DNA of 64,000 nt from Saprospiraceae bacterium (GTDB lineage Bacteria; Bacteroidota; Bacteroidia; Chitinophagales; Saprospiraceae). The notes beneath the pieces were generated by a model. The model worked only from the letters and a program-made list of their open reading frames with translations. It was not told the origin of the DNA and did not search any database. The translations under genes were made by a program, and so were the position numbers. Below are positions 25,164 to 36,060 of the stretch, piece after piece. The stretch's first letter is position 1; every line of letters begins with the position of its first letter. Location: assembly GCA_016709995.1 (NCBI GenBank), contig JADJLQ010000001.1, positions 1-64,000 on the forward strand. The letters are read 5' to 3'.

Positions 25164-27549
25164 TCATTTAAGCCATTGATTAAAAAGTTTCAATATCCTT
25201 TTGTATTCGTCAGTCCAGCTGGATGGTTCTACAAATCCATGGTCTTCCATTGGATAGGAAGCCAGCTCCCAGTTTTCTTTTTTAAGTTCTATGAGTCGTT
25301 GAGCCAATTTGACGGCATCCTGGTAATGCACATTGACATCCACCATGCCGTGACAGATCAAAAGGGGTTTGGACAACCCATTGGCATAATAGAATGGAGA
25401 AGATAAGCGGTAAGCAATGCTGTCTGTAGCAGGCGTATTGAGGATATTGGCAGTGTAAGGATGATTGTATTGAGCCCAATCTGTCACAGGTCTTAAGGCT
25501 GCCCCTGCTGCAAATACCTCTGGTGCCGTGAACAATCCCATCAACGTAATAAAACCCCCATAGGATCCGCCATATACCCCTATTTTTTTAGGGTCTATTT
25601 TTAATTGTTCGGTAAGATATTTGGTGCCATCAATTTGATCGGTCAGATCCACCCCACCCATATGCCGGTAAATAGCGGTGCGCCAATCTCTGCCATAACC
25701 TGCGCTGCCCCTATAGTCTATATCAAGTACTGTATATCCCTGATCGGCTAGCAGATTGTGAAACATGTATTCTCTAAAATAGCTGCTCCACCATTTGTGA
25801 GCATTTTGCAGATACCCGGCGCCATGGACGAAGATCACTGCGGCTTTATTATTGTATTTTTTGGCAGGTCTGTATAATCTTGCTTTTACCAGGGCCCCAT
25901 CACGGGCATTAAAACTCACGATTTCAGGATCTCTCCAGGGATAGGAAGCAAACTCAGGTGATATCGCCTGGTCAGTTACACGGATTGGCTTAGTCCCAGG
26001 TCGATTTTCCTGCACATAAAGTTCCCAGGGTTTATTGCTATATGAATACAAATAAGCGAGATACAGTCCATTAGGCGAGTACGTTATTTGGTGAGCCCCT
26101 ATCATTGGTGTTATTAATTTTGATGCTCCGCCTGAAGAGGGTACATGGTACAGCTGTTGGACACCTGGATCAGTTTGGTTGGTGAGCAGGTAAAAAGTCG
26201 AATTATCATTTGACAAGGACACCTCCATTATTTCATATTTTCCTTCAGTTATAGCGGTAGTTCGCTTATTTTTCATATCATATACATACACATGAGAATA
26301 ACCAGTTTTTTCGCTTTGATACCAATATCTATCTTCTGCTATCCAACCTTGATTACCTCCACCAAACCTGCTTCCAATCCCGGGCCCTCCGATCCAAGCC
26401 TCATCGTGTTGGTGATCTATTAATTGCAGTGTACCACTTTTAAGGTCAATGGCGCTGATCCACCGATCCTTGTTGTCTAAAGACCTGATATCTACCATAG
26501 CCTGCTGGCCAGAAGCTGAATACCGCAGCATTGAAAAACTGACTTTTTTGCAGGTGGTGTCTTTTTTCATTTTTTCAAACGAGTTTGGGTAGTCCTTATA
26601 AAATTCGGGAATAGCAGTGATACCTGGCAGAGAGTCGACCATGACCTGGTAGGTAGTATCCGCTATCCGGTCATATAAGTACAGTTCCTGGGGCCCGTCA
26701 TTGCTACCTACCTTAGACCTGGCATTCAGGACATCGGTATATCCTGACTCGGTGACATAGGAGGGCACAATGGTAGATTTTGATTTTGAAGATTGATTTA
26801 ATTTATAAGAAATGTATTTGCCATCCTGGCTGATTTGGATGGTGGTGAGAAATTTATCTTCGATATAGATTGGCCTGATAGATTTGAATTTTACTCCTAT
26901 GCTCACTGAATCCGCATGTTCTTTTTTACTTTTTTCTCTCAGCCAGGATATCAAATTCTCTAAGTTGGTCCTGGTGGAGCCAGGTATCTTGAAGCGTTTC
27001 TTTAGTGCTGGATTTTGAGGGTGTGCCCCGGACAAAATTGGTCAGTTGTTGAGTGCTGCCTGATGCGATATTCCAGGCGTACAGGTTATCACCTTTGGTA
27101 TATACTACTTCGGTCTCGTTAAATGAAAAAACCGGATTTCTTTCTAATTCCATTGTGGAGGTTACAGCTATTGGAAACGACATTCCTCTCGATTGAAAAA
27201 AAATATCATTGTTTTGTTCGTAGAGCCACATAGACCGATCGTAGGAATAAGTCAGATCTTCTTCAGCCAGCGAAGTGTTTTTTGCAGACCCAAAGGGGTA
27301 TTGGTTGTTCAGCTTGAATGGAGTGGGTTGCCCAAGTTTGTAGGAATACATGGAGTCGGATAGAGCATTGGCTGGATTCCACATAAAATAAATTTGTTCT
27401 CCGTTGGTATTCCACTTGATAGAAGAAGGAGAGCTGCCGATCCACTTTGGATCACGCATAATTTTAGCCACTGTGAGTGGTGCAAGAGAGGACTGAGCAT
27501 GGCAAATCAAAGGGAATAATATCAAATAGGTCAATAGTCTTTTCATCAT
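25164..27549 (-). CDS. S9 family prolyl oligopeptidase (dipeptidyl-peptidase IV-like), one frameshift
   Basis: An exported serine peptidase. A signal peptide (LLTYLILFPLICHAQ) is followed by a beta-propeller domain and a C-terminal alpha/beta hydrolase domain. The nucleophile Ser lies in GVYGGSYGGFITL, the Asp in CHGMVDVNVHYQD and the His in EDHGFVEPSSW. The frame breaks at the 6-T run 26930-26935; one added base joins LREFDILAERKK to SKKEHADSVSIG. The repaired length is about 795 residues, normal for the DPP-IV group in this phylum. Likely role: breakdown of peptides in the periplasm. The break is most likely a consensus error. Confidence 0.9.
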
Positions 27550-27693
27550 TTTTTTTAAAGTTAAAGGATTAGGCTAATAAATTTTCCTGCAAATATGGTT
27601 ACTCGTCCTGAAATTTGTATACTTGATCGAACCTGGGAGGTTAAAATGAATTTTATTTATTTTAGGCTTGTTAGTAGTTGAAACACTTGTATT

Positions 27694-28356
27694 ATGAAAT
27701 TTTATGTTTATTCTTTATTGATTTTATCTGCTATTATTTTTGCTTGTAAATCCGGAGATTCTTCTGAAGACAAAAAGCGCGAAGAATCAAGCGAAATCAC
27801 TGAAAGCGATCAAGAGTCCTTAGACCGACTCAGTGAAAAAATGGATGAAAAATCCAAAGACATCAAAGATGCCTTGCAAAAAGCTTTGAATACCAAAGCA
27901 GGAGATTTAGTGTCCATCAGTGACCTCAGAGAAGTTTTTCCATCCAAAGTCGATGGGATGGCACGAAATAGTATCAAAGGAGAAGGCGTAGGTGCATTTG
28001 GTTTTAAAATGAATAATGTAAAGTCTGAATACGAAGATGGTGATAAAAGGATAAAGTTTGAGCTGATTGATTTTGGGGGCTTTTCGCCGGCTTTGGTGGG
28101 ACTTGCAGCCTGGAGTGTTGCAGATTTTTATCGTGAAGATGAGGATGGGTTTGAACGGGTAGACACCTGGAAGGGATACAAATCTTTTGAAAAATCAGAT
28201 AGTAAAAATCACACTTCATCTATATCAATCATCGTCAAAGATCGGATCATACTTAATGCCAATGCAGACCATATGAGCCTGGATGACCTCAAAGAGGCGA
28301 TTGACGATGACTTGTTGGATGAAATAGCAAGCCTGAAGTTTAAGGAAAACAATTAG
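27694..28356 (+). CDS. Lipoprotein, unknown function
   Basis: The 220-residue protein has a lipoprotein signal (SAIIFACKSG) and an acidic, low-complexity helical stretch (residues about 22-65). A folded domain of about 150 residues follows with SDLREVFPSKVDGM, GFSPALVGLAAWSV and a final SLDDLKEAIDDDLLDEIA. No family is recognised. It stands alone on this strand between two minus-strand genes. Confidence 0.7.
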   Translation: MKFYVYSLLILSAIIFACKSGDSSEDKKREESSEITESDQESLDRLSEKMDEKSKDIKDALQKALNTKAGDLVSISDLREVFPSKVDGMARNSIKGEGVGAFGFKMNNVKSEYEDGDKRIKFELIDFGGFSPALVGLAAWSVADFYREDEDGFERVDTWKGYKSFEKSDSKNHTSSISIIVKDRIILNANADHMSLDDLKEAIDDDLLDEIASLKFKENN

Positions 28357-28362
28357 CATGCT

Positions 28363-29061
28363 TTAAAAGATCTGCTCCAACTCTTTTAAGTGTTTGATTC
28401 CGAGGGTATGAGGTATATCAGTAGTCAATCCATGATGATTCACGTAGATACTTTTGATGCTGGCATTATGAGCTCCTTGTAGATCAGCCTCAGGGCTGTC
28501 CCCCAACATGATACTGTCCAGGGTCGATGCACCGGCTTTGTTTAAAGCATATTCAAATATTTTTTTATCAGGTTTGGCATAGTGACATGCCTCGGAGGTT
28601 ATAATTTGGTCAAAAAAATCTTTTATACCACTGTAGTGAAGTTTTTTGTGTTGCACTTGTTCGAATCCGTTCGAGAGGATATGAAGCCGGTATTGTTTGC
28701 TTTGAAGGTAGGCTAATATCTCTTTTGTGTACGGAAAAAGCTGTGTGCTCTCTGGTAGTATCTCGAGGTAATATTGACCCATGCGATGGGCATTTGTTTC
28801 ATCATCGATATCAAAGGCTTTTAAAGTCGCATGCATTCTTTTCCAACGGAGGTCTTGCTGGTTGATTTTGCCCTGGGCATACAAAGACCAATAGTATGTA
28901 TTATGGACGAGATACTCCGGATGAAAATGGTGAAACGAGGTTTGGACTAATTGTTCGATCTGAAGATCCTCAAACATACGTTGAAAAGCGATGTGAGAGT
29001 TGGTTTCAAAATCCCAGATCGTATGGTCCAGGTCGAAAAAGAGGTGTCTGATGCTCTTCAT
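28363..29061 (-). CDS. HAD-family nucleotidase, YjjG-like
   Basis: The 232-residue protein has the haloacid dehalogenase motifs: DLDHTIWDF (nucleophile Asp), LHILSNGFEQVQ (motif II), AKPDKKIFEYAL (motif III Lys) and MLGDSPEADLQGA (motif IV). The cap sequence fits the YjjG pyrimidine 5'-nucleotidase group, which clears non-canonical pyrimidine nucleotides. Its start abuts the psd stop, so it is the last gene of the Psd/CdsA/CPBP cluster. Confidence 0.87.
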   Translation of the reverse strand: MKSIRHLFFDLDHTIWDFETNSHIAFQRMFEDLQIEQLVQTSFHHFHPEYLVHNTYYWSLYAQGKINQQDLRWKRMHATLKAFDIDDETNAHRMGQYYLEILPESTQLFPYTKEILAYLQSKQYRLHILSNGFEQVQHKKLHYSGIKDFFDQIITSEACHYAKPDKKIFEYALNKAGASTLDSIMLGDSPEADLQGAHNASIKSIYVNHHGLTTDIPHTLGIKHLKELEQIF

Positions 29062-29718
29062 TTAAAGTAGCTCTTTTGTGGCTACGACACTGAGATTGCC
29101 CTTGACGACATCGTTTATTTTTACTTCTACTTTGGCATCTAATGGTAGATAAAGATCGACCCGCGAGCCAAAGCGGATAAATCCCAACTCTTCACCTTGT
29201 TTTATTTCTTCACCTACGGTGAGATAATTTAATATCCTTCGTGCCATGGCACCGGCTATTTGGACTACCCCCAATTCATAAGTGCCCTGATCTATGACAG
29301 AAAAGTTGCGCTCATTTTCAGTTGAGGACTTAGGGTGCCAGGCTACTAAATACTTTCCCGGAAAATATTGATTGAATACGACCCTGCCACTCACCGGAAC
29401 TCTATTGACATGTACATCCAACGGAGACATAAAAATAGATACTTGTATTCTTCGAGCTTTAAAATAAATATTTTCATCTACTTCCTCAATGACCACGACT
29501 TTGCCATCACAGGGTGCATACAAGATGTCATCTCCCGGCATCGGAATCAATCTTACGGGATCTCTGAAAAACCACAATAGCCAGGCAAAAATCAGAGACA
29601 ATAATATAATAACAGGTATAGTGAGAAAATGCAAATAATTAATAACCAGTGTGGCAATAAGGACTATCAGCAGTGTTCCTATAATAATAATCTTAAATCC
29701 CTCTTTATGAAAATTCAT
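29062..29718 (-). CDS. psd: Phosphatidylserine decarboxylase family protein
   Basis: The 218-residue protein makes phosphatidylethanolamine from phosphatidylserine in the inner membrane. The short archaeal-like class is shown by two N-terminal membrane segments, FRDPVRLIPMPGDDILYAPCDGKV, FMSPLDVHVNRVP, and the self-cleavage site GSR in RFGSRVDLYLP, where the Ser becomes the pyruvoyl group. It lies downstream of cdsA, which supplies CDP-diacylglycerol, and both are in one direction. Confidence 0.9.
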   Translation of the reverse strand: MNFHKEGFKIIIIGTLLIVLIATLVINYLHFLTIPVIILLSLIFAWLLWFFRDPVRLIPMPGDDILYAPCDGKVVVIEEVDENIYFKARRIQVSIFMSPLDVHVNRVPVSGRVVFNQYFPGKYLVAWHPKSSTENERNFSVIDQGTYELGVVQIAGAMARRILNYLTVGEEIKQGEELGFIRFGSRVDLYLPLDAKVEVKINDVVKGNLSVVATKELL

Positions 29719-29799
29719 TTAAATTTTTTAATGTTTTTAAATTTTGATTATGTAGGATTAAGCTTTGCCTAAAGCTGCTGACTCAAATCTGTGATGTCG

Positions 29800-30627
29800 C
29801 TATTTCCACCACAAATATAGAAAGAGTGTAGCGATTGGGATGACAAAGATAAATGCGTCAAATCGATCCAGGAATCCACCATGCCCTGGGAGTGCTGTAC
29901 CTGAGTCTTTTACACCATACCTTCTCTTGATCATGGATTCAAATAAGTCGCCTACTGTAGAGCATATAGACACGACAAATCCGTATATAACCCATTGAGT
30001 GGGAGTCAGATGTTGCACATAAATAGACAATATGAGCGCTCCGGCCACGGAGAGTACCAGCCCCCCCACAAAGCCTTCGATTGTTTTTTTGGGTGAAATT
30101 TTGGAATACAATGGCCTTTTACCAAATAGGCGTCCCACAAAATAGGCCATTACATCATTGCACCATATCAAGGCCAATAGGGTCATTGGTTTGAGCCATT
30201 GATAGTGACCATTTTGGATAGACACCCAGATCATTAATAAAAAAGGGATCGTAATGTACATGATAGACATACTGATAGCCTGGTACATTTTGTAATCACC
30301 AACTTCATTTTTGATTAGAAAATAGGCCAATAAGCCCATGATCAGTATACTGCCAAGTAACAGACTGAGTTCAAAACCATGCTCTGTATTTTTAATTAAT
30401 CCATAAAACAGAAGAGGCATTGCGGAAAGTAATGCGCCAATCTTTGTCATCGAATGAGGTATGCTGATATCAGCTCCAAAGGAAGCAAGCTTGATATATT
30501 CAAAGGAAGCGAATGCACCTATCACGATCATAAGAGCTATAAAAGTATATACTGAATAATATATACCACCTATGACCCCGATACCAAGGAAGATGGCGGT
30601 CAAGACCCGCTTCGGTAAATCATTCAT
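29800..30627 (-). CDS. cdsA: Phosphatidate cytidylyltransferase
   Basis: CDP-diacylglycerol synthase of the inner membrane. The start MNDLPKRVLTAIF (30627) is chosen because it begins the usual N-terminus; an upstream in-frame ATG at 30666 lies inside the preceding gene. Seven or more membrane helices are visible. The signature is clear in SPKKTIEGFVGG and in GDLFESMIKRRYGVKDSG, followed by LPGHGGFLDRFDA. It overlaps the CPBP-protease gene by eight bases and is followed by psd, a coherent phospholipid cluster. Confidence 0.95.
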   Translation of the reverse strand: MNDLPKRVLTAIFLGIGVIGGIYYSVYTFIALMIVIGAFASFEYIKLASFGADISIPHSMTKIGALLSAMPLLFYGLIKNTEHGFELSLLLGSILIMGLLAYFLIKNEVGDYKMYQAISMSIMYITIPFLLMIWVSIQNGHYQWLKPMTLLALIWCNDVMAYFVGRLFGKRPLYSKISPKKTIEGFVGGLVLSVAGALILSIYVQHLTPTQWVIYGFVVSICSTVGDLFESMIKRRYGVKDSGTALPGHGGFLDRFDAFIFVIPIATLFLYLWWK

Positions 30628-31522
30628 CTTGATGGAGGTTGTGGGATGTTGCTTTGGCCAGATCAATACTTAATCGATCAGTGTCTCGTTTTTGTATATA
30701 AAACCAATAACCAACTATCCCGGTTAATATGATTGATCCTAAGAGGGCATACCATTTAATCGGAATCGTACTCTCAAAGTCCTGATCCATCATCTCAGGG
30801 TTTAAGTAAGTGAGCAATACCTGTATTCCATTATTAAAAGCGTGTACGCATATACTCATCCATAGACTACCGGTCCAATAATAGATCAAACCTAATATCA
30901 GGCCCAGAAAAAATCTTGGTAAAAATCCTTCAAATTGAAAGTGGAGCGCGCTAAATAAAAGGGATGCAATGACAATGGCCACATAAGGATTGCTGATGGT
31001 TTTATATAATTCTTTTTGTAATATGCCTCTAAAGATCAACTCTTCACCCATACCTGGTATGATTGCTATGACTATCAGGTTGACCAACAGCGCCAGAGGT
31101 GTTTCCATAGTCAGTATTTTCTTAAGCATTACCTCAGTTTGACTCTCCATGCTGCTCATCCAGGATGGTAGATCTAGGCTTTGGTTAAATTCGTACGACT
31201 TGGATACGATTGGATAAGCTACTATTAAAAAGCCAATGCCCCCTACCAGGTATCTCCAGTTGAATGAACGGTTTAGATCTAATCCGCTCAACCATGCTTT
31301 TTTGTAATAAATGACTGACCAGGCAATGGCGGGCAACATAAACATCGTCACATGATTGATCAGGAGCATAAGTCTAATCATCATAGTACTGTCAAACTTT
31401 AAGGCTCCTTCACTGATCAGGTCAGACAGATTGGCCCCGGATACAATTGCCATCCCCACCATCAACACAAACCCCAAAAATAGACCTGTCATGATTAATA
31501 CAAATAATACAAATAGTCGCAT
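30620..31522 (-). CDS. CPBP-family intramembrane glutamic protease
   Basis: The 300-residue, eight-helix membrane protein has the CPBP/Abi motifs: GEELIFRGILQ (EExxxR), LLFSALHFQFEGFLPRF (catalytic His) and a last helix with CVHAFNNG. Family members are related to the CAAX protease Rce1 and have roles in membrane-protein processing or self-immunity. Overlap with cdsA implies co-translation. The substrate is unknown. Confidence 0.9.
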   Translation of the reverse strand: MRLFVLFVLIMTGLFLGFVLMVGMAIVSGANLSDLISEGALKFDSTMMIRLMLLINHVTMFMLPAIAWSVIYYKKAWLSGLDLNRSFNWRYLVGGIGFLIVAYPIVSKSYEFNQSLDLPSWMSSMESQTEVMLKKILTMETPLALLVNLIVIAIIPGMGEELIFRGILQKELYKTISNPYVAIVIASLLFSALHFQFEGFLPRFFLGLILGLIYYWTGSLWMSICVHAFNNGIQVLLTYLNPEMMDQDFESTIPIKWYALLGSIILTGIVGYWFYIQKRDTDRLSIDLAKATSHNLHQDE

Positions 31523-31596
31523 AAGGCGAAGATAGTATATTTGTTAAGTGTGGTTATCTTCGTTTCTTTCAATTCAATAAATTGTGTTATTAGCTC

Positions 31597-32313
31597 ATGA
31601 CCCGACTAAGTGTAAACCTCAATAAAGTAGCTCTAATCAGAAACTCCAGAGGTGGCAATATGCCTGACTTGGTTCAAGTAGCAGTCGATTGCGAAAAATT
31701 TGGCGCTGAAGGCATTACGATCCATCCAAGACCTGACCAGCGTCATGCCAGATACAGCGATGTTCAGGATTTGCGCAAAGTCGTTCAGACTGAACTCAAT
31801 ATTGAAGGGTACCCAACAGATAAATTTATTGATGTAGTCATAAAAAGCAAACCCGATCAGGTGACCCTCGTCCCGGATGAGCCTGGGGCTTTGACTTCTG
31901 ACCATGGATGGGATACTGTTAAGAAAAAAGAATTTCTTACAGACATCGTCAAAAAATTGCGTTCTCATGGCATCCGTACCTCTTTGTTTATAGATCCGGA
32001 TCCAAAATGGGTAGAAGGAGCAGCTTTGATCGGGGCCGATAGGGTAGAACTCTACACAGGACCTTATGCCTACCACTACAAGTCAGATCCGGCTGCGGCG
32101 ATCAAATCCTTTCATCTCACTTCATTAACAGCCAGGTCGCTTGGTATTGGTCTCAATGCCGGTCATGACCTCAATTTAGACAATCTGTATTATTTCCAAT
32201 CAGTAATCGTGGATTTATTGGAAGTATCTATCGGTCATGCTATGATTTGTGATGCACTCTATATGGGACTTGAAAAAACTATTCACGCTTATTTGGAAAA
32301 GTTAAAAAAATAA
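31597..32313 (+). CDS. pdxJ: Pyridoxine 5'-phosphate synthase
   Basis: PdxJ joins 1-deoxy-D-xylulose-5-phosphate with 3-amino-2-oxopropyl phosphate to make pyridoxine 5'-phosphate. The 238-residue length is typical. Conserved parts are LSVNLNKVALIRNSRG, GITIHPRPDQRHARY, VTLVPDEPGALTSDHGWD, RVELYTGPYA, GLNAGHDLNLDNL and the C-terminal SIGHAMICDAL. It diverges from the CPBP gene. Confidence 0.96.
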   Translation: MTRLSVNLNKVALIRNSRGGNMPDLVQVAVDCEKFGAEGITIHPRPDQRHARYSDVQDLRKVVQTELNIEGYPTDKFIDVVIKSKPDQVTLVPDEPGALTSDHGWDTVKKKEFLTDIVKKLRSHGIRTSLFIDPDPKWVEGAALIGADRVELYTGPYAYHYKSDPAAAIKSFHLTSLTARSLGIGLNAGHDLNLDNLYYFQSVIVDLLEVSIGHAMICDALYMGLEKTIHAYLEKLKK

Positions 32314-32787
32314 AGAATACATAACTTAGTGCATCCAAGCAGCTATTTGTTATAACTTTGCGTTAACTATTTCAAACAGGTTTAATAAAAATAATAAGTG
32401 GTCATACTGTTATTTTATCTGTTTTCAGAAGACACTCACTTAATTAAGACTTTCTCTAATATTATTGAATTGAAAATCTTTATTTTTAATTCAGTTGGAT
32501 ATTTATGTGAATGGTAGCGGGTAACTACCTATCAACAGATACCAGTTAGGTGAATTGGTTTTAATTTGTTTTGTGCTCTCTTTAAGGCTTCTCTAAATTA
32601 AATGTTGGACTTAGTACACTCAGGCTGTAGCTTCTTTTGGGTGCTAAAACCATTAAAAAAACTCTTACTCTAATTCTGAAGTAAACCGGCTGGTTTAGGC
32701 CAGGTATTTTATTTCTATGCTTGTATGTATTGTAACCAGTACATAGGAGCAATCTATTGGGTTTATTTAATCACTAATCATTAATTT
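32314..32787. other. Long leader region upstream of a SusC/SusD operon
   Basis: No gene is seen in these 474 bases. A site taactttg at 32353-32360 fits the Bacteroidota -7 element TAnnTTTG, but a clear -33 TTTG at the right distance is missing. The remaining 400 bases would be an unusually long untranslated leader before the SusC start at 32788, or carry a second promoter that I cannot identify. Confidence 0.35.
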
Positions 32788-35700
32788 ATGAAACTCATTT
32801 ATTTGTTAATTCTCTCTGTCGCAGCTTTTTCGGCTGAGGCACAGCGCGTATTAAAAGGCTCAGTCCTTGATCAGAACAGGGATCCGCTGACCGGTGTAAA
32901 TATATTGGTCAAAGGCGGATCGAATGGTACAGTATCTGATGAAAATGGAGCCTATTCCATCAGCATTCAACCGAATGAAAAAGTGTTGGTATTTAGTTAT
33001 ACAGGCTTTACTACGCAGGAGGTGAGTGTTGGTACCTCCAATACATTGGATATAGTCTTAGTAGAAGGCGTACAACTCAGTGAGATGGTAGTCACTGCAC
33101 TTGGTATCAGCAGAGAAAAAAAGGAATTGGGATATGCGATTGAGGAGATTAAAGGGGAGCAATTGCAGCGGGTAGGAGAGTCAGATCCTCTGAGAGCAAT
33201 GCAAGGCAAAATCGCCGGGGTCAATATAGTTGGTTCCAGTTCACAGCCCGGCTCTGCTACCAGACTTACGATCAGGGGACTCAAATCTTTTTTTGGTAAC
33301 AACCAAGCCTTATATGTGGTGGATGGTATTCCTTTTGATGCTTCTACCAATGGAGCTTCTTTCCAATTGACGGGAGGAGGAGCGTATTCTAATAGATTGG
33401 CTGACCTCGATCCAAACAATATCGAGAGCATTAATGTACTCAAAGGCGCCACCGCTGCGGCATTGTATGGATCGCGTGCCAGCAGAGGAGTTATTATCAT
33501 CAATACCAAAACAGGGTCACTTAAAAAGGGGGATAATCGATTGAGTGTAGATGTATCTTCTTCTATTAATTTTGAAAAAATTGCTTCCTTGCCTAATTAT
33601 CAAAATACTTATGGCAATGGTACAGGATTCATTTATGCGCAAGCCAATGGAAGTTGGGGCGCACCTTTCCCTGGCGCCGTACCATATCCTACTATTGATT
33701 CGATCAACCATTGGTATCGGGGAGCAGGATATACGGCTTCTTTTAATCGACTGGTAGAGGCAGGTGATCCGCGAGTCACTTCAAAGGTCCCTTACCAGGC
33801 CTATCCTGATAATGTCAAAGATGTGTTTAATACAGGTAGTTTGAGAGACAATTCAGTGACTATCCGAGGAGGCAATCAAAACACCTCTATGGCGATGACC
33901 TTTTCACGAGTGAACCACACGGGCATTTTTCCAAATAGTGATTTTGGCAAAACCTCTTTTTCACTTGGAGCCAACAGCAAATTTGAAACAGGTCTTCGCG
34001 TGGGAGGCAATTTTAGTTTTATTAACTCTTTGCAAAAAGGTCTGCAGGGAGGAGCTATCGGATCAGCTTCTACGGCCTCCTTTATGGCCAGGACACTCTA
34101 CCTCGGTCGGGCATGGGACTTGCAGGGACAGCCGTTTGAAGACCCTGTTACTCACGAAAGCCTGTTTATGGTATCCAGAGCTTCTGCAGACAATCCTCTT
34201 TGGTCATCGAAATACAATGGGTTTTCTGGTGATGTGAATCGATATGTGGTCAATGTCAATGCAGGATACCAATTCAATAAATGGTTGGATTTAGATTATA
34301 GAATCGGTATCAATCAATACAATCAGCGTGATTTGGAGTGGTTTAGGCCAGGTTCTCAGGGTGCTGGAGGCTTAGGCTCTGTAGTGGATCTCAATACAAA
34401 TTTTAGAGAATTGGAATCTACTGTCATCCTGACTGCTAAACATAGATTTAATGACCGATGGGCTATGGAAGCCAGAGCTGGGCATAATCTCAATGATAGG
34501 CAGAATAGGGCACAAGGAATCAAAGGTACCCAGATGCTGGATTTCAATATCATAGATGTCGATAATACAGTAAACCAGGTGTCTGCCGGAGGCGATCTGA
34601 CAAAACAAAGATTGCTAGGCATGTTTGGTGAGCTGACCGCAGATTATAACAGCTATTTGTTCTTTACCTTGGCTGGCCGCAATGATTGGTCCTCTACCTT
34701 GCCCAGGGCCAACAATCATTATTTCTATCCTTCAGCAAGTATGGCCTTTGTTTTTTCTGAGGCTTTGAAAATGTCAGACAATCCTATCCTCAACAGTGGA
34801 AAGATCAGGCTCAACTGGTCTAAAGTAGGATCACCGGCATCTCCATATTCGTTAAAACCAATTTATCTGCTCAATTTGGGCGAATCAAATGGGCTCACGG
34901 CAGGTATCAGGGATATTGACTTCCCGTTTGGAGGAATAGCCAGTTCTACCCTGTCGAATACCTTGTTTGATCCTAACTTAAAACCTGAGTTTACTACAGA
35001 CTTGGAAGCCGGAGTAGATCTTGAGTTTTTCAAGAGCAGAGCAGAGCTGAATATCTCCTTATTTAAAAGTACTTCTACAGATCAGATTTCTCAGCTTGCC
35101 TTGCCGACTGCATCAGGATATGATGTGCTATTGACCAATTTTGGTGCACTTCAAACTAAAGGAGCTGAAGTATCATTAAAACTCAATCCAATCTCCAATA
35201 AATCATTTGATTGGAACATTACAGCCAATTTTACGAGGTATAAAACCATTGTAACTGAACTAAGAGAAGGTACAGATGAATTGGTGATCAGGCCGCTGTT
35301 TGCAGGTGGTATTACGCCAGTGCTCAGAGTTGGTCAGCCTTATGGCATATTCAAAGGAACTGTGAGTGCACGTGATGAAGAAGGCAATTTATTGATCGAC
35401 CGCACCAATGGTCAGATCATTAACGGTATAAATGATGAGATCATTGGTGATCCTAATCCGGATTTTACCTTAGGCTTAGTCAACAATATTAGCTGGAAAG
35501 GAATTTCTTTAGGTACCGTTTTCGATTGGAAACAAGGAGGTGATCTTTATTCAGAGACTATCAATGCAATGTTGGGTCGTGGAGTTCTGGCCTTCCAGGG
35601 GGATCGTGAGAAAAACGCAGTGATCAAAGGGGTATATGGTAATCCCGTGCCAAAGGATGGCAAACTGGAAGCACTACTTGATGAAAGTGGCAAAAAGATT

Positions 35701-36039
35701 CCAAATCAAACCATGATAGAAGTCAATGACCTATGGTTTGGAAGCACTTTCGGTACCAACGGACAAGATGAATGGACTGTATTCGATGCTACCCTGTTTC
35801 GATTAAGGGAGGTATCACTAGCGTATTCACTGCCTGCTTCATTATTCAAAAAAGGGATTAAAGGAGCATCGGTTTCTATCACTGGAAGGAATCTTTGGTA
35901 CAAGGCCCCTTACCTTCCCAAGGACACCAATTTTGATCCTGAGACCAGCACCTTCGGTGATTCCAACTACCAGGGGTTTGAATTTCAAAATTTGCCATCT
36001 ATCAAACGTTATGGCGCAAGCATCAATCTTAAGTTTTAA
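32788..36039 (+). CDS. SusC/RagA-family TonB-linked outer-membrane protein
   Basis: The 1083-residue protein has a signal peptide (LILSVAAFSAEAQ), a carboxypeptidase-regulatory-like domain at about 20-100 (GSVLDQNRDPLTGVNILVKG), a plug domain (GKIAGVNIVGSSSQPGS, LYVVDGIPFD, LKGATAAALYGSRAS) and a large beta barrel ending in RYGASINLKF. It lacks the STN domain, so FecIR control is not expected. With the SusD partner 21 bases downstream it should import an oligomeric nutrient through the outer membrane using TonB energy. Substrate unknown. Confidence 0.93.
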   Translation: MKLIYLLILSVAAFSAEAQRVLKGSVLDQNRDPLTGVNILVKGGSNGTVSDENGAYSISIQPNEKVLVFSYTGFTTQEVSVGTSNTLDIVLVEGVQLSEMVVTALGISREKKELGYAIEEIKGEQLQRVGESDPLRAMQGKIAGVNIVGSSSQPGSATRLTIRGLKSFFGNNQALYVVDGIPFDASTNGASFQLTGGGAYSNRLADLDPNNIESINVLKGATAAALYGSRASRGVIIINTKTGSLKKGDNRLSVDVSSSINFEKIASLPNYQNTYGNGTGFIYAQANGSWGAPFPGAVPYPTIDSINHWYRGAGYTASFNRLVEAGDPRVTSKVPYQAYPDNVKDVFNTGSLRDNSVTIRGGNQNTSMAMTFSRVNHTGIFPNSDFGKTSFSLGANSKFETGLRVGGNFSFINSLQKGLQGGAIGSASTASFMARTLYLGRAWDLQGQPFEDPVTHESLFMVSRASADNPLWSSKYNGFSGDVNRYVVNVNAGYQFNKWLDLDYRIGINQYNQRDLEWFRPGSQGAGGLGSVVDLNTNFRELESTVILTAKHRFNDRWAMEARAGHNLNDRQNRAQGIKGTQMLDFNIIDVDNTVNQVSAGGDLTKQRLLGMFGELTADYNSYLFFTLAGRNDWSSTLPRANNHYFYPSASMAFVFSEALKMSDNPILNSGKIRLNWSKVGSPASPYSLKPIYLLNLGESNGLTAGIRDIDFPFGGIASSTLSNTLFDPNLKPEFTTDLEAGVDLEFFKSRAELNISLFKSTSTDQISQLALPTASGYDVLLTNFGALQTKGAEVSLKLNPISNKSFDWNITANFTRYKTIVTELREGTDELVIRPLFAGGITPVLRVGQPYGIFKGTVSARDEEGNLLIDRTNGQIINGINDEIIGDPNPDFTLGLVNNISWKGISLGTVFDWKQGGDLYSETINAMLGRGVLAFQGDREKNAVIKGVYGNPVPKDGKLEALLDESGKKIPNQTMIEVNDLWFGSTFGTNGQDEWTVFDATLFRLREVSLAYSLPASLFKKGIKGASVSITGRNLWYKAPYLPKDTNFDPETSTFGDSNYQGFEFQNLPSIKRYGASINLKF

Positions 36040-36060
36040 ATCTTTTCAACCAGGCATATC